Below, piece by piece: positions 21,953 through 30,307 of a stretch of 40,289 bases of DNA; within the stretch, counting starts at the first letter, position 1, and every line of letters starts with the position of its first letter. The notes under the pieces were generated by a model, which had not been told where the DNA came from, ran no database searches, and saw only the letters and a list, made by a program, of their open reading frames with translations. Where the stretch lies: contig CAAGKE010000006.1 of assembly GCA_900770325.1 (NCBI GenBank), positions 1 through 40,289 of the forward strand, in the 5' to 3' direction. Source of the DNA: Lachnospiraceae bacterium. GTDB taxonomy: Bacteria > Bacillota > Clostridia > Lachnospirales > Lachnospiraceae. Both the position numbers and the translations under genes were made by a program.

Positions 21953-23442
21953 TAGTCAAAAATTATTTCATGGTCACAGGCAAACCCGCACCGAAGGTAT
22001 CCTCATTTCGTGGAACTGTAAGCGCGGATACCATCTTTGGTTCGCGCAGTCTTTTCAATTATCACGACCGCAAAGACGCAACTGAGTCCTCAAATCTCGT
22101 TGACGGTCCATCCCTTTTTGAAGTGAAGACAGGGAAGGAAGAGAGCCTGATGGGTTACACAGGACGAGGGTACGCAACCGAAAATTCTCAGCAGGACACT
22201 CGTTATTTCACACAAACTTCTTCCGGCAGACTGTACACGGAAGAGGACAGACAGCGCTTTGCGGATGAGAACCGGAAGTTTCTTGAAGTGAGTGGCAAGC
22301 CGATCTGGGAGTTCATTGTCAGCCTCGATTCTTATGAGTTTGCAAAGGATCATCACTGCCAGACACAGGAAGATTGGTCCAGCATCACACAGAGGGTGAT
22401 TCCAAAACTTGCAAAGTCTCTTGGAATTGATCCAGTTAATCTTGTCTATTGGCAGGACTACCACACCAACACAAACAACCCGCACATCCACTTAACTTTT
22501 TTTGAAAAGCAGCTTACAAGGACGCGGGGAAAGATCCCGGCTAAGAATGAAAAATACATCAAGACTTTGTTTGTCACTGAGGTGGTTGGACGTGATTTGT
22601 TTAAAGAGAAGAACGGAATTTCCGTTGATGAATATTTAAAGACAACGAAGAAGAAGGCACACGATGATCTGGTAACTTCCATTAAGTCTGTTGATTACAA
22701 AACGTGTCAGGGTCTTGCGGATCTGTACGCCAAGCTCCCAACAACCGGGCGGCTGCAATACAATTCTTATCAGATGATTCCATACCGGGAAGAGCTGAAC
22801 GCAGTCATTGACTCTCTGCTTCAGATGGACGGCGTGAAAGAAAAATACAATGAGTTCCTTCAGACATTCGATGTTTTGGAAGAGACACCAAACGAAATTA
22901 TGAATGGAAAAATTGCAACGATGCGGGAAGCTGAAATCAAAAAGCTGTACACCGTGACGGGCAATTACCTTCTGAGTATCTTCAAAAACATGGACCAGAT
23001 GAAGAGCTACAAGGAGCTTGCAGATCTGAAGAAATTTAAATGCGAGACAGATGACAGTACGCTCCGTTCCATGATTGACGAGGTGAGAGCCAAGAAAAAT
23101 CCTACACAGAACGATAAAGATTTTCTGGCAGCAGCTACAACTTATCTATCAGGCAATCACGATCCCGATGCGTTGATGCAGCTAAATGATCTGGCGGCGA
23201 AAGGGCAGAAGCAGGCAAAGCATTTTGAAAATAAACGTACACAGTCTGTCCCGCTTACCAAGTCAACCCTGCCATCCATCAGTCGCTCCGTGCGAAAAAC
23301 AGAACGCGGTTTGAAGAGAACTGTTTCGGAGCAGAAGGCTGAACTTGATTCTGAGATTCAGCAGTTCTTACAAACGAATCCGGATTACTATTCCGAAATT
23401 TCCATGAAGCATCAAATGGAACTGGAAGCAAACAAAACATAA
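21949..23442 (+). CDS. Relaxase, MOBL/MOBP-like
   Basis: A 497-residue protein. The three-histidine metal site is visible as H172-T-N-T-N-N-P-H179-I-H181-L-T-F-F. The N-terminal F-N-Y-H-D-R-K-D-A-T near residues 36-45 resembles the motif of MobL-type and MobP-type relaxases that carries the candidate nicking tyrosine. The second motif region contains W-E-F-I-V-S-L-D and a later K-x-L-x-x-D-P. The C-terminal 250 residues are helical. The enzyme would nick oriT and stay attached to the transferred strand's 5' end. Family choice between MOBL and MOBP is uncertain. Overlap with the coiled-coil gene indicates translational coupling. Confidence 0.78.
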   Translation: MIVKNYFMVTGKPAPKVSSFRGTVSADTIFGSRSLFNYHDRKDATESSNLVDGPSLFEVKTGKEESLMGYTGRGYATENSQQDTRYFTQTSSGRLYTEEDRQRFADENRKFLEVSGKPIWEFIVSLDSYEFAKDHHCQTQEDWSSITQRVIPKLAKSLGIDPVNLVYWQDYHTNTNNPHIHLTFFEKQLTRTRGKIPAKNEKYIKTLFVTEVVGRDLFKEKNGISVDEYLKTTKKKAHDDLVTSIKSVDYKTCQGLADLYAKLPTTGRLQYNSYQMIPYREELNAVIDSLLQMDGVKEKYNEFLQTFDVLEETPNEIMNGKIATMREAEIKKLYTVTGNYLLSIFKNMDQMKSYKELADLKKFKCETDDSTLRSMIDEVRAKKNPTQNDKDFLAAATTYLSGNHDPDALMQLNDLAAKGQKQAKHFENKRTQSVPLTKSTLPSISRSVRKTERGLKRTVSEQKAELDSEIQQFLQTNPDYYSEISMKHQMELEANKT

Positions 23443-23452
23443 AGGAGCAGTC

Positions 23453-25996
23453 ATGATTATCATTGGACGATTGATCAGTGTCGTTGTTGCTGACGTGCTG
23501 ATCCTTTTTTTAGGGATGCAGATTGCCAACCTCATAGCGAATGCAAAATCCATCTTTAATGGCGGTGTTACCTTCACGCTGGATTACAACATTCTCTTCT
23601 GGCAGGGCAACGATGATTATTTCCATCTTGTTCTTCTGGCGATCATTGGTGTCGATCTTCTGATTCTTCTCAATCCACTGTTCAGTAAAAGTGCCCGTGA
23701 GAGACGGAAGGCCATGCGTAAATTGTCTGCAAAGGAACGGGAACAATATTCGCAGTTATCTACAATTCATCAGGCGAAGAAGGGACTGCTGCGGCTGGAA
23801 CTGTCCGGGGACGGCCACATTCAGAGCAAAGAGTTTGATCCTGTTTCTGTTCTGATTGGTAAGACGTGCGCCGTCTTCTGGATCCTTTCCGGGATCTATT
23901 ATGTGATGTTGCTGGTTGCGGTGATCAAGCATAATCTGTTCCATTATGCGCTGGGGGCGGTGCTTGCACCCATCATGCAAATGATCAAGCCGTTCAGCAT
24001 TGCACTCCTTGGATCCGGATTTTTGTTCCTGCTGCTGACACGCGGATTCTTACGTGACTTTTGCGATCAGGTATTTGACTCATGGAAAAAGGCGTGGAAC
24101 CAAATGCTTGATTCGTGGTCCCGGAGTACACCGTGGAAGTTCAGTGACATGAAGAAAATGAACACCCGCAAGCGATACAACTATAATCCGGATCTGCCGT
24201 ATGTTCATGGTGGTCTGCCGATACTTACGAAACGGAAGATGCTTTGGGTGGATCCGACCGCCAGCCATTCGCTTATTATTGGCACGACTAATTCCGGCAA
24301 GACGTTTTCTGTCATCCACATACTGATTGACATTGCACGGATGGCTGGTGAGTCAATGGTCATCAACGACCTGAAAGGTGAGCTGTATAAGACCCATTAC
24401 GACATGTTGGTTCAGGATGGATACGACGTAAAGGTTTTGAACTTCGTGGATCCGGATTCATCCGATTACTGGAACCCGTTTGGTCTTGTGTATAAAGCCT
24501 ACCGTCAGGCGCAGACGGATTTTGAGACCGCCTATGGATCCAACGAACATTATCAGGCGGAGCGAAAGGCAAAGGCACGCCTTTATACATTACTGGCGAA
24601 ACGCGAGGCGCTGTTTGCGCTTTACGCCGATCCTAGTATGAATGTCAGCAGCCGCCGGCTTCCGGACCGGAAACAGTTGTCAAAGCTGGAAGAACAGATT
24701 GCTGATGCGCGGCGTGAATGGCGCACAGAGAAAGGATTGATTGGCGCGAGGCCGGACTTCTCCGATGCGTTTGAATATCTCAAAGAAATTGCGACGGCAA
24801 TTGGTGATGAACCGAATGCGAAGGACCGCTATTGGTCTGACAGCGCGATCCATCTGATTGAAGGGGCAGTATGCTTCCTGCTGGAAGAGGAAGAGCTTCA
24901 GCCGGACGGATCCTTTAAGCGTTTAGAGGAAAATGAAATCAATTTCCGGAATATCAAAATGCTTGTTGATCAGGGACTACTAACCCGGAAAATATGCAAT
25001 GGAAAGGAAATGCTGCTGAATTACTATCTTCAGGAGTTCCGCAATCCGGATGATCAGTCTGTCATTAAGCTGATGGATATTGTACAGACTCCCGATCAGA
25101 CAAGAACCACCATTGTTTCCGTCTTTGGAAACAAGCTGGATCTGGGAACACTGAATGATCGGGTTGCCCGAATGACTTCCATGACGAACTTTTCCTTTGA
25201 GGATATTGGACGGAAGAAGACAGCCGTTTTCTTGGTCGTTCATGATGAAAAGGAGACATATTACCCGCTTGCGACGCTGTTTGTGCAGCAGATGTATGTT
25301 GAACTGATTAAAACGGCCCGCGGCAGCAAGTCGGATAAGCTGCCCGTCCCGGTTCACTTAATCTGGGATGAGTTCGGCCTTGCTCCGAAGCTGGATAACA
25401 TCATTCAGATCTTAGCGGCAGCACGTTCACGCGGGGTCAAAATGTACATGGTTGTGCAGGATCTGGCACAGCTTGATTCCAAGTACGGCAAAGACCTGGC
25501 TAAGTCCATTAAAAACAATGTAATGAATATTGTCTTCCTGCTGTCTGGCGAAAAGGAAAGCCGGTCTGAAATCTCAGAACTGGCAGGGCAAAAGCTGGTT
25601 TGGGATAAGGACACCGGGAAATATTCACCGGTGCCGGTCATCACGAAGGAGAGGCTTTCTACGTTGTCTCTTGGCGATGCAGTTATCATCCGGCAGCGGA
25701 AATACCCGCTGATTACACGCTACTACCCCTACAACAAGTATGTTTTTTATGTTTCCATGCCGCAGGAAGGATCGTTTATAAAGAAACAGCTTCCGGATAT
25801 TAAGACCTTCCGTCTGAGCGATGCGTATGACGAGCTGGTGCGTATGATCAGCAATTCAGGCGCATTGCAAGATGTTAAGGATCAGCTGGAGGCCGACCGA
25901 ATAAAGGCAGAATCGACAGAAGATATGAAGAGGCCAGTGAAGACTGAGCCGGGGGATAATTCCCCATTCTACTTTGATGGCGCAAATGGGGAATAG
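23453..25996 (+). CDS. VirD4/TraG-type coupling protein
   Basis: An 847-residue protein. Four hydrophobic segments occupy the first 200 residues (about 2-27, 57-78, 138-160, 168-202), more than the usual two. Walker A is G277-T-T-N-S-G-K-T284 and Walker B is L-I-W-D-E-F-G near 636-642, with the L-A-A-A-R-S-R-G-V and Q-D-L-A-Q motifs that follow it in VirD4 proteins. A charged insertion between 340 and 420 is part of the all-alpha domain region. It links the relaxosome to the transfer channel. The ribosome binding site is AAAGGAGC, 10 bp after the relaxase stop. Confidence 0.92.
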   Translation: MIIIGRLISVVVADVLILFLGMQIANLIANAKSIFNGGVTFTLDYNILFWQGNDDYFHLVLLAIIGVDLLILLNPLFSKSARERRKAMRKLSAKEREQYSQLSTIHQAKKGLLRLELSGDGHIQSKEFDPVSVLIGKTCAVFWILSGIYYVMLLVAVIKHNLFHYALGAVLAPIMQMIKPFSIALLGSGFLFLLLTRGFLRDFCDQVFDSWKKAWNQMLDSWSRSTPWKFSDMKKMNTRKRYNYNPDLPYVHGGLPILTKRKMLWVDPTASHSLIIGTTNSGKTFSVIHILIDIARMAGESMVINDLKGELYKTHYDMLVQDGYDVKVLNFVDPDSSDYWNPFGLVYKAYRQAQTDFETAYGSNEHYQAERKAKARLYTLLAKREALFALYADPSMNVSSRRLPDRKQLSKLEEQIADARREWRTEKGLIGARPDFSDAFEYLKEIATAIGDEPNAKDRYWSDSAIHLIEGAVCFLLEEEELQPDGSFKRLEENEINFRNIKMLVDQGLLTRKICNGKEMLLNYYLQEFRNPDDQSVIKLMDIVQTPDQTRTTIVSVFGNKLDLGTLNDRVARMTSMTNFSFEDIGRKKTAVFLVVHDEKETYYPLATLFVQQMYVELIKTARGSKSDKLPVPVHLIWDEFGLAPKLDNIIQILAAARSRGVKMYMVVQDLAQLDSKYGKDLAKSIKNNVMNIVFLLSGEKESRSEISELAGQKLVWDKDTGKYSPVPVITKERLSTLSLGDAVIIRQRKYPLITRYYPYNKYVFYVSMPQEGSFIKKQLPDIKTFRLSDAYDELVRMISNSGALQDVKDQLEADRIKAESTEDMKRPVKTEPGDNSPFYFDGANGE

Positions 25997-26004
25997 GAGA
26001 GGAA

Positions 26005-26451
26005 ATGAGATACATTGAGGAAAATGACTTAAAAAATCAGTTCTGGAAGAATTATGGCTACCGGAAAAATATTCTGGCACATCAGTTTGAGTGTCTTGCA
26101 CGCTCTGGCGGTGTGGACCTGTTAACTGTTGAAAAGGTTACGGATAAAGACGGCAGCAATCATATTGAGTTTGTCAGCTTTGAATTTAAGCTGGATGACG
26201 TAAAGAAGGCATTCGCGCAGGCGTATGCCAATACGGAGTTTTCCCATAAATCCTTTATTGTGGTCCCGGATGACAAGGAAAAGGTGATCACGGACCGGTA
26301 TGGAGATTTCCTGAAGGATAATCCGTCCATCGGCTGCATCTCTGTTGCGTTTGAAGGGCGGTGGCGGATCTTCCACCGGGCTGCTGCGAAGACGGATGAC
26401 CAGATACATCTTAATCAGGCAATCATTAAACTGTGCTGTCATCAATATTGA
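26005..26451 (+). CDS. PD-(D/E)XK-like nuclease-fold protein
   Basis: This 148-residue protein starts 8 bp after the VirD4 stop with GGAGAGG. Its residues fit the restriction-endonuclease fold: E29 in an N-terminal helix, D38 at the start of a strand (G-G-V-D-L-L), E60-F-K62 at the end of the next strand, and a helix with Q72 (A-F-A-Q-A-Y) followed by the strand F-I-V-V-P. That is the E...D...E-x-K...Q pattern of PD-(D/E)XK nucleases. Possible roles include resolving or trimming DNA at transfer or integration, or defence. The assignment is motif-based only. Confidence 0.6.
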   Translation: MRYIEENDLKNQFWKNYGYRKNILAHQFECLARSGGVDLLTVEKVTDKDGSNHIEFVSFEFKLDDVKKAFAQAYANTEFSHKSFIVVPDDKEKVITDRYGDFLKDNPSIGCISVAFEGRWRIFHRAAAKTDDQIHLNQAIIKLCCHQY

Positions 26452-26500
26452 ACGGTGCATGAGTGCCATGTACTAAAACACTGGATGATATTATCGGAAC

Positions 26501-27874
26501 ATGGCAAAGAAACTCAGGATAGTTGGATATGCCCGTGTTTCCACGCAGCGTCAAGCAGTAGAGGGATTTAACCTCGACGGGCAGATCCGGCAGATAAAGA
26601 ATTACGTCGAAATTTATTACGAAAACTACGAATTAACCATACTCAGGGAAGACGGCCATTCCGCAAAAACAATGGATCGTCCGGAAATGACCAAAATAAT
26701 ATCAATGGTTAAGAATCGTGAAATGGATGTCTTGGTAATTTACACATACGACAGGCTTACACGACGGCTGAAAGACTTTATTGATTTTTTGGATCTGATG
26801 GATCAGAACGGGGTGACATTGGACTCCATGCGGGAGAAGTTTGACACCTCAACGGCATCCGGACGTTTCATGGCCCACCTGATAACTGCAATGGCGGAAT
26901 GGGAAGAAGATACCATTAGCGAACGAACCCTCAGAGGATTAAAAGAAGCCGCGTTAAAAGGATACTTTGTTCGCGGAGGAAGAACTCCGTTCGGTTATAA
27001 GAAAGATCCAGATGATAAGCACAATCTGATTATTGATGAGGATGAAGCTGAAACGGTGAAGGAGATTTTTGAGTCCGCTGCTAATAATGTGCCGTTATTT
27101 AGTTTGTCTGCTGTATATGACGCGGAGAGAAGAAACGGTTCTAAGAATTGGACTAACAAAAAAATCTACAACATTATTAAAGACAAGATTTACTACGGCG
27201 TTATGACGTTGAACGATGTGGATTATCCCGTCAATGTTCCCCCGATTATTTCTCAGGAACTATATGAAAAGGCAAATAGCACACGACGGGTCAACAATTA
27301 CAGATCGTATGAGTATATTTACAAGGGATTTGCTCGCTGCGATAAATGCGGTGGTATTTTAGTGGGAAGCGGAACTTTCAAAGAATCCAATAAAAAGTAT
27401 TACCACTACTATCGTTGCTTAACTTGTAAAAAAACTGTTTCAGAAGCAGTCATAACAGATCATGTAGAGGATATTTTCACCGAAAAGGAACGCGAGGTAC
27501 AACTGGATCTTTTTTGTCAGAGCGCCAGGAAAGCGAATGCAGCATACGCCCAGGCTTTGGAGCGGTTGAAGGTAGGAGAGCTTCTGGATCTTCCAGAAAA
27601 TTACATTGAAGATAAGTCGAAGGAATTGCGCCTAAAACAAACCGAACTAACAGAGAAGCTAAAAGTTGTGATCAATTCAATCAGGCGAATCCATTTTTAC
27701 AAAAAGACATATCAAGAACAGCGAGAATTTTTATCTCTTTATGTTTCCACCATAGTTATCGACTTCCGAACCCTAATACCATCTGTAAAAATAGTATGGA
27801 AAAAGGATATGGAAATAAAAGAAGATTTGAAGTCAAAGAATGCACGGCGAGGGAAAACACATAATAATCGTTGA
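26501..27874 (+). CDS. Large serine recombinase (element integrase)
   Basis: A 457-residue protein. The N-terminal resolvase domain has Y-A-R-V-S14-T, then Y-D-R-L-T-R near 84-89 and the long helix with E-W-E-E-D-T-I-S-E-R around 131-140. A recombinase domain follows (G-G-R-T-P-F-G-Y, then W-T-N-K-K-I-Y-N-I-I), then a zinc ribbon C-D-K-C-G-G ... Y-R-C-L-T-C-K-K and a coiled-coil segment near the end. This is the order in large serine integrases of conjugative transposons. It is the last gene of the element and probably lies beside the right attachment site. The ribosome binding site is weak (CGGA). Confidence 0.92.
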   Translation: MAKKLRIVGYARVSTQRQAVEGFNLDGQIRQIKNYVEIYYENYELTILREDGHSAKTMDRPEMTKIISMVKNREMDVLVIYTYDRLTRRLKDFIDFLDLMDQNGVTLDSMREKFDTSTASGRFMAHLITAMAEWEEDTISERTLRGLKEAALKGYFVRGGRTPFGYKKDPDDKHNLIIDEDEAETVKEIFESAANNVPLFSLSAVYDAERRNGSKNWTNKKIYNIIKDKIYYGVMTLNDVDYPVNVPPIISQELYEKANSTRRVNNYRSYEYIYKGFARCDKCGGILVGSGTFKESNKKYYHYYRCLTCKKTVSEAVITDHVEDIFTEKEREVQLDLFCQSARKANAAYAQALERLKVGELLDLPENYIEDKSKELRLKQTELTEKLKVVINSIRRIHFYKKTYQEQREFLSLYVSTIVIDFRTLIPSVKIVWKKDMEIKEDLKSKNARRGKTHNNR

Positions 27875-27888
27875 TTAAACGATTATTA
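27862..27888. repeat. Inverted repeat across the integrase stop codon
   Basis: TAATAATCGTT (27862-27872) and AACGATTATTA (27878-27888) are perfect 11-bp arms around GATTA. The stop codon lies at the end of the left arm. AT-rich with no T run, it may be a binding site near the element end rather than a terminator. Confidence 0.6.
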
Positions 27889-28040
27889 CCAATATGAACA
27901 GAGGCGATTAGAATAGAATCAACGGAGAAAGGCGAAATAGGGAAATAAAAAACTTGATACTTAAGTATTATTCAGGTATATTCTTTATAGAAACTTCTTC
28001 TGAATTAGTTTGTAAGAGTAATTAGGTTTCGCTCCATATT
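27889..28040. other. AT-rich gene-free stretch at probable right end of the element
   Basis: No coding frame is supported here. The boundary between element and chromosome should lie in or near this stretch because the integrase is normally terminal, but the attachment core could not be identified without the left end. Confidence 0.4.
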
Positions 28041-28070
28041 AAAAAGCCGCATGAAAGTGCGGTTTTTCTT
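28041..28070 (+). terminator. Rho-independent terminator
   Basis: CCGCA and TGCGG form a stem around TGAAAG, flanked by AAAAA on the left and TTTTT on the right, so it can act in both directions. It separates the integrase region from the oppositely oriented genes that follow. Confidence 0.75.
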
Positions 28071-28145
28071 TGCATTATCGCCAATTGCTACAAACTCCAG
28101 GAAAGAAGGGCATATCTTCAGCGTTCCAATCAAAAAGCGGTCGGC

Positions 28146-28349
28146 TTATCTGCCTTCCGCTTTTCTGATGGTTTCTTCCATCGCAGCTCTGATCACTTCC
28201 GACTGGGAGACTCCCAGTTTCTTGCAGGCAGCTTTGAATTCTTCGACGAAATCTTTCTTGTATCGTGCCGTTACCTGAACCATGTTTTCTTTCATCCATT
28301 GGTTCTGGTACTTGACCTGATCAAAGTCGCCAGATGCTTTCTTAGGCAT
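28146..28349 (-). CDS. Ribbon-helix-helix protein (Arc/CopG type)
   Basis: A 67-residue protein. After a basic start, strand M-V-Q-V-T-A-R-Y is followed by helix F-V-E-E-F-K-A-A-C-K-K-L, G-V-S-Q-S-E-V-I-R-A-A-M-E-E-T-I, the classic ribbon-helix-helix order. Its ATG overlaps by 8 bp the end of a 34-residue membrane peptide gene upstream. Proteins of this size are commonly antitoxins or autoregulators, or DNA-binding proteins of small plasmids. The pairing with a hydrophobic peptide suggests a regulatory or antitoxin role, without proof. Confidence 0.75.
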   Translation of the reverse strand: MPKKASGDFDQVKYQNQWMKENMVQVTARYKKDFVEEFKAACKKLGVSQSEVIRAAMEETIRKAEGR

Positions 28350-28446
28350 TGTGCTTCGCTTCTTTCGTCAGAGAAATGATTGAGAGAACCAATGCGATTA
28401 GAGCGATTACAAGAGCAAGCGCTCTGATGATATTGACTGTGTTCAT
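28342..28446 (-). CDS. Membrane peptide (34 residues), possible type I toxin-like
   Basis: The frame starts at ATG (complement of 28444-28446) 9 bp after a strong GGAGGA site and encodes a single hydrophobic helix (residues 6-26: I-I-R-A-L-A-L-V-I-A-L-I-A-L-V-L-S-I-I-S) followed by the charged tail T-K-E-A-K-H-N-A. Its stop overlaps the start of the ribbon-helix-helix gene. The layout of one helix plus a short charged end resembles holin-like or type I toxin peptides of Bacillota. Toxicity and any antisense RNA are unproven. The strong ribosome binding site and tight overlap argue that it is a real gene. Confidence 0.6.
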   Translation of the reverse strand: MNTVNIIRALALVIALIALVLSIISLTKEAKHNA

Positions 28447-28522
28447 TTAATTTATCCTCCTTGATATTAGCCTGTAAATGCAATTCCCAAAAGGGAACAG
28501 GAAGCTTTCGCTCACTGGGTCA

Positions 28523-28618
28523 CTAAGCCTTGTTTGACTTGTGCTTGATTAGCAGGATGATCACAATAATATTAATGACTGCTGCTGCAAGGTTAAGCAA
28601 GGCAATTTTATTTAACAA
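28523..28618 (-). CDS. Possible second hydrophobic peptide with TTG start
   Basis: A frame on the minus strand encodes I-A-L-L-N-L-A-A-A-V-I-N-I-I-V-I-I-L-L-I followed by K-H-K-S-N-K-A, again one hydrophobic helix with a basic tail. Only TTG or ATT starts are available and no good ribosome binding site is seen, so it may be a decayed relative of the 34-residue peptide downstream. The 28,447-28,762 gap otherwise shows no gene. Confidence 0.3.
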   Translation of the reverse strand: MLNKIALLNLAAAVINIIVIILLIKHKSNKA

Positions 28619-28762
28619 ATCGAATAAATTTACTTAGTCTGTTCCGAATTATTTCAAGCTGATATCGAATGACAGCAGATGTTAATCAGCCTCCAGTGAT
28701 GTCTACCAGGATAGCAGTTTTTCTACTGCTCTGATTTGCCTTATCATCCGACTCTGATAACT

Positions 28763-29455
28763 TTAATGTGTTACTAATAACCTCACAATTTTTAATGCAC
28801 GGTCCATAATCAATTGCTGATGATCTTCATCTTTTAACCAAACGAGAGCTTTTTGAGCCTGATTTTTCAGGAAATCATCCAGTACTTCTTTACCCTCGTT
28901 TGCTATCTCGTTCCAATTTGGACTGGTAGTCTTTGATTCAGATAGTTTCAATACGTCATAGCCAAGAGATTGAACAAAGCCAGTGGTATTATCTCCGAAA
29001 AGGATAATTACTGCATGCTTCAGATTATTTCCTTCAAACTGGTTGATACTCTTAACTGCAATTTCAGTAGCAAGCTTCAGATCAAACTTGTTGTTTCCGG
29101 AAGCAAGCAGCGGAAATGCGATTGATGAACAATTCATCATATCTGCTAAATACAGAGAAGAAAGGTACGCTGAACAAAGCAGATCATATTCATTATGAGA
29201 ACCATCAATCCATTTTGGAACTACTGCATGAATGATAAACTTCGTATTTTTCAGATGGAAAGCAGGAGTCGGGACGGCCTTTCCAACATCGCAGCGTCCT
29301 ATTTGCTTACAAGCCGAGGCAAGCTCTTTTGCGCCTGCAGCATGAAAAATTGCAGCAGATGCTCCACTTCCTTCTTTTAATCTTGTGTTTGCGGGAAGAA
29401 CGATTGCATCTGCAGCAGCATCAATGATGTTGCCTTCATAAAACTCAAGATCCAT
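28763..29455 (-). CDS. Macro-domain (ADP-ribose-binding) protein
   Basis: The start at 29455 follows AAAGGA; a longer upstream frame has no ribosome binding site. The 230-residue product has the macro-domain sequence order: G-N-I-I-D-A-A-A-D-A-I-V-L-P-A-N near 8-23, then L-K-E-G-S-G-A-S-A-A-I-F-H-A-A-G, V-G-K-A-V-P-T-P-A-F, I-I-H-A-V-V-P, and I-A-F-P-L-L-A-S-G-N-N. Macro domains bind ADP-ribose and many remove it from proteins or O-acetyl-ADP-ribose. The last 65 residues form an extra helical region of unknown role. It is transcribed alone. No ADP-ribosyltransferase gene is visible nearby, and a degenerate macro-like protein occurs at 39.4 kb. Confidence 0.85.
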   Translation of the reverse strand: MDLEFYEGNIIDAAADAIVLPANTRLKEGSGASAAIFHAAGAKELASACKQIGRCDVGKAVPTPAFHLKNTKFIIHAVVPKWIDGSHNEYDLLCSAYLSSLYLADMMNCSSIAFPLLASGNNKFDLKLATEIAVKSINQFEGNNLKHAVIILFGDNTTGFVQSLGYDVLKLSESKTTSPNWNEIANEGKEVLDDFLKNQAQKALVWLKDEDHQQLIMDRALKIVRLLVTH

Positions 29456-29608
29456 GATAAGAAATATCCTTTCTTCTCTTGATCCTATCACGCATGAGCA
29501 ATCAGAAACATATAAATGGGGCTGACAGGGTAACACAGAATCAGAAAGAAAGGCACAAGGCGTGGCTTGATATCAGACAGGGCTTGACGCACAGATGCGC
29601 GTAAATGA
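29456..29608. other. Gene-free intergenic stretch
   Basis: Upstream of the macro-domain gene and before the decayed fragment at 29609. It should contain the macro gene promoter on the minus strand, but no clear boxes were assigned. Confidence 0.3.
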
Positions 29609-29755
29609 AAAGAGCTACTGCCAACCACAAGGGAACTTAATCCTGGCATGGGACAGTTGCTCTTCTATCGTGATAATAGCATTTTCGAAACAGAAATCAA
29701 CTATAGTATTGAAGAAAGGGTAAAGCTTTCAAAAAAGCATGGTCTATTTGCCTAA
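29609..29755 (+). pseudogene. C-terminal remnant of an unidentified gene
   Basis: An open frame of 48 codons without an upstream start runs from a stop at 29606 to TAA 29753-29755. It reads K-E-L-L-P-T-T-R-E-L-N-P-G-M-G-Q-L-L-F-Y-R and continues with mixed charged residues that look coding. The only internal start is ATG 29648, without a good ribosome binding site. The next small gene begins 14 bp later. This may be the tail of a lost larger protein, for instance a toxin module, but nothing identifies it. Confidence 0.35.
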
Positions 29756-29768
29756 GAGTGGTGAAATT

Positions 29769-29978
29769 ATGATTAGAAAAGAAATAGTTCAGAAATTCTG
29801 CGATGATGCCTGTAATCCGGACTATTATTGCGAGAATGATAATGTCCCTTCTTGGATCAAAGAAGTGAATAAAGACGAACTTGAATACTTCTCAAATCTG
29901 GATAAGGAAACAGCTGACAAAATCATGAAAGAAGGTATAAAGGCTATACCCAAAAGCGTTTATGAAAGCACAAAATGA
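29769..29978 (+). CDS. Small acidic paralogue family, member 1
   Basis: ATG 29769 follows GGTGA. The 69-residue product starts M-I-R-K-E-I-V-Q-K-F-C and ends I-P-K-S-V-Y-E-S-T-K. It shares most of its length with two further genes at 30308 and 31438: M-I-R-K-E-x-V-Q-K-F-C, then W-(I/V)-K, N-K-D-E-L-E-Y-F-S and I-P-K-S-V-Y. The middle (residues 14-28) is variable. No known family recognised. The conserved ends with a variable centre and the tandem arrangement resemble immunity-gene arrays, which is an inference. Confidence 0.65.
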   Translation: MIRKEIVQKFCDDACNPDYYCENDNVPSWIKEVNKDELEYFSNLDKETADKIMKEGIKAIPKSVYESTK

Positions 29979-29989
29979 CCAATAACGTC

Positions 29990-30237
29990 AATGCACTCTA
30001 ACAAATCCTTTTTCTCCTTGAAAGTCAGATTATTTCAGAACGGGAAGACATATCCCTGATTGATAAAGAGCGGCTTAACGTATCTGAAGAAAGTGCTGAA
30101 GTTAATTGGCGTGATGGGCAAAGCTATCTTTATTTCCAGCCCTGCATCAATAATGATGATGAAACCACTATTGCTTTGGAAGAAAAAAGGATGGCTAGAC
30201 TAGGCGTCAAAGGCCATGTCCTCCATCTCTATAAGTA
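29990..30237 (+). pseudogene. Decayed gene fragment downstream of paralogue 1
   Basis: A coding-like frame without a start reads E-D-I-S-L-I-D-K-E-R-L-N-V-S-E-E and ends H-V-L-H-L-Y-K at TAA 30235-30237. The same stretch recurs after paralogue 2, shortened to E-E-I-S-L-I-D-H-E-Q-L. The DNA after both paralogue stops is also alike (GACCAATAACGTCAATG). These are remnants of one ancestral unit that was duplicated with the paralogue gene. Confidence 0.5.
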
Positions 30238-30307
30238 AGATAAATCTGCCCTAAGAAAAATCAAGTAGTAAAGAGATGAAAACATATTGAGTGGGAGATG
30301 CAAACTT

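Noticed and set aside
28480..28500. TTCCC-AAAA-GGGAA near the small peptide as a terminator or antisense RNA end
   Set aside because: Only 5 bp and no T run on either strand, so too weak to call.
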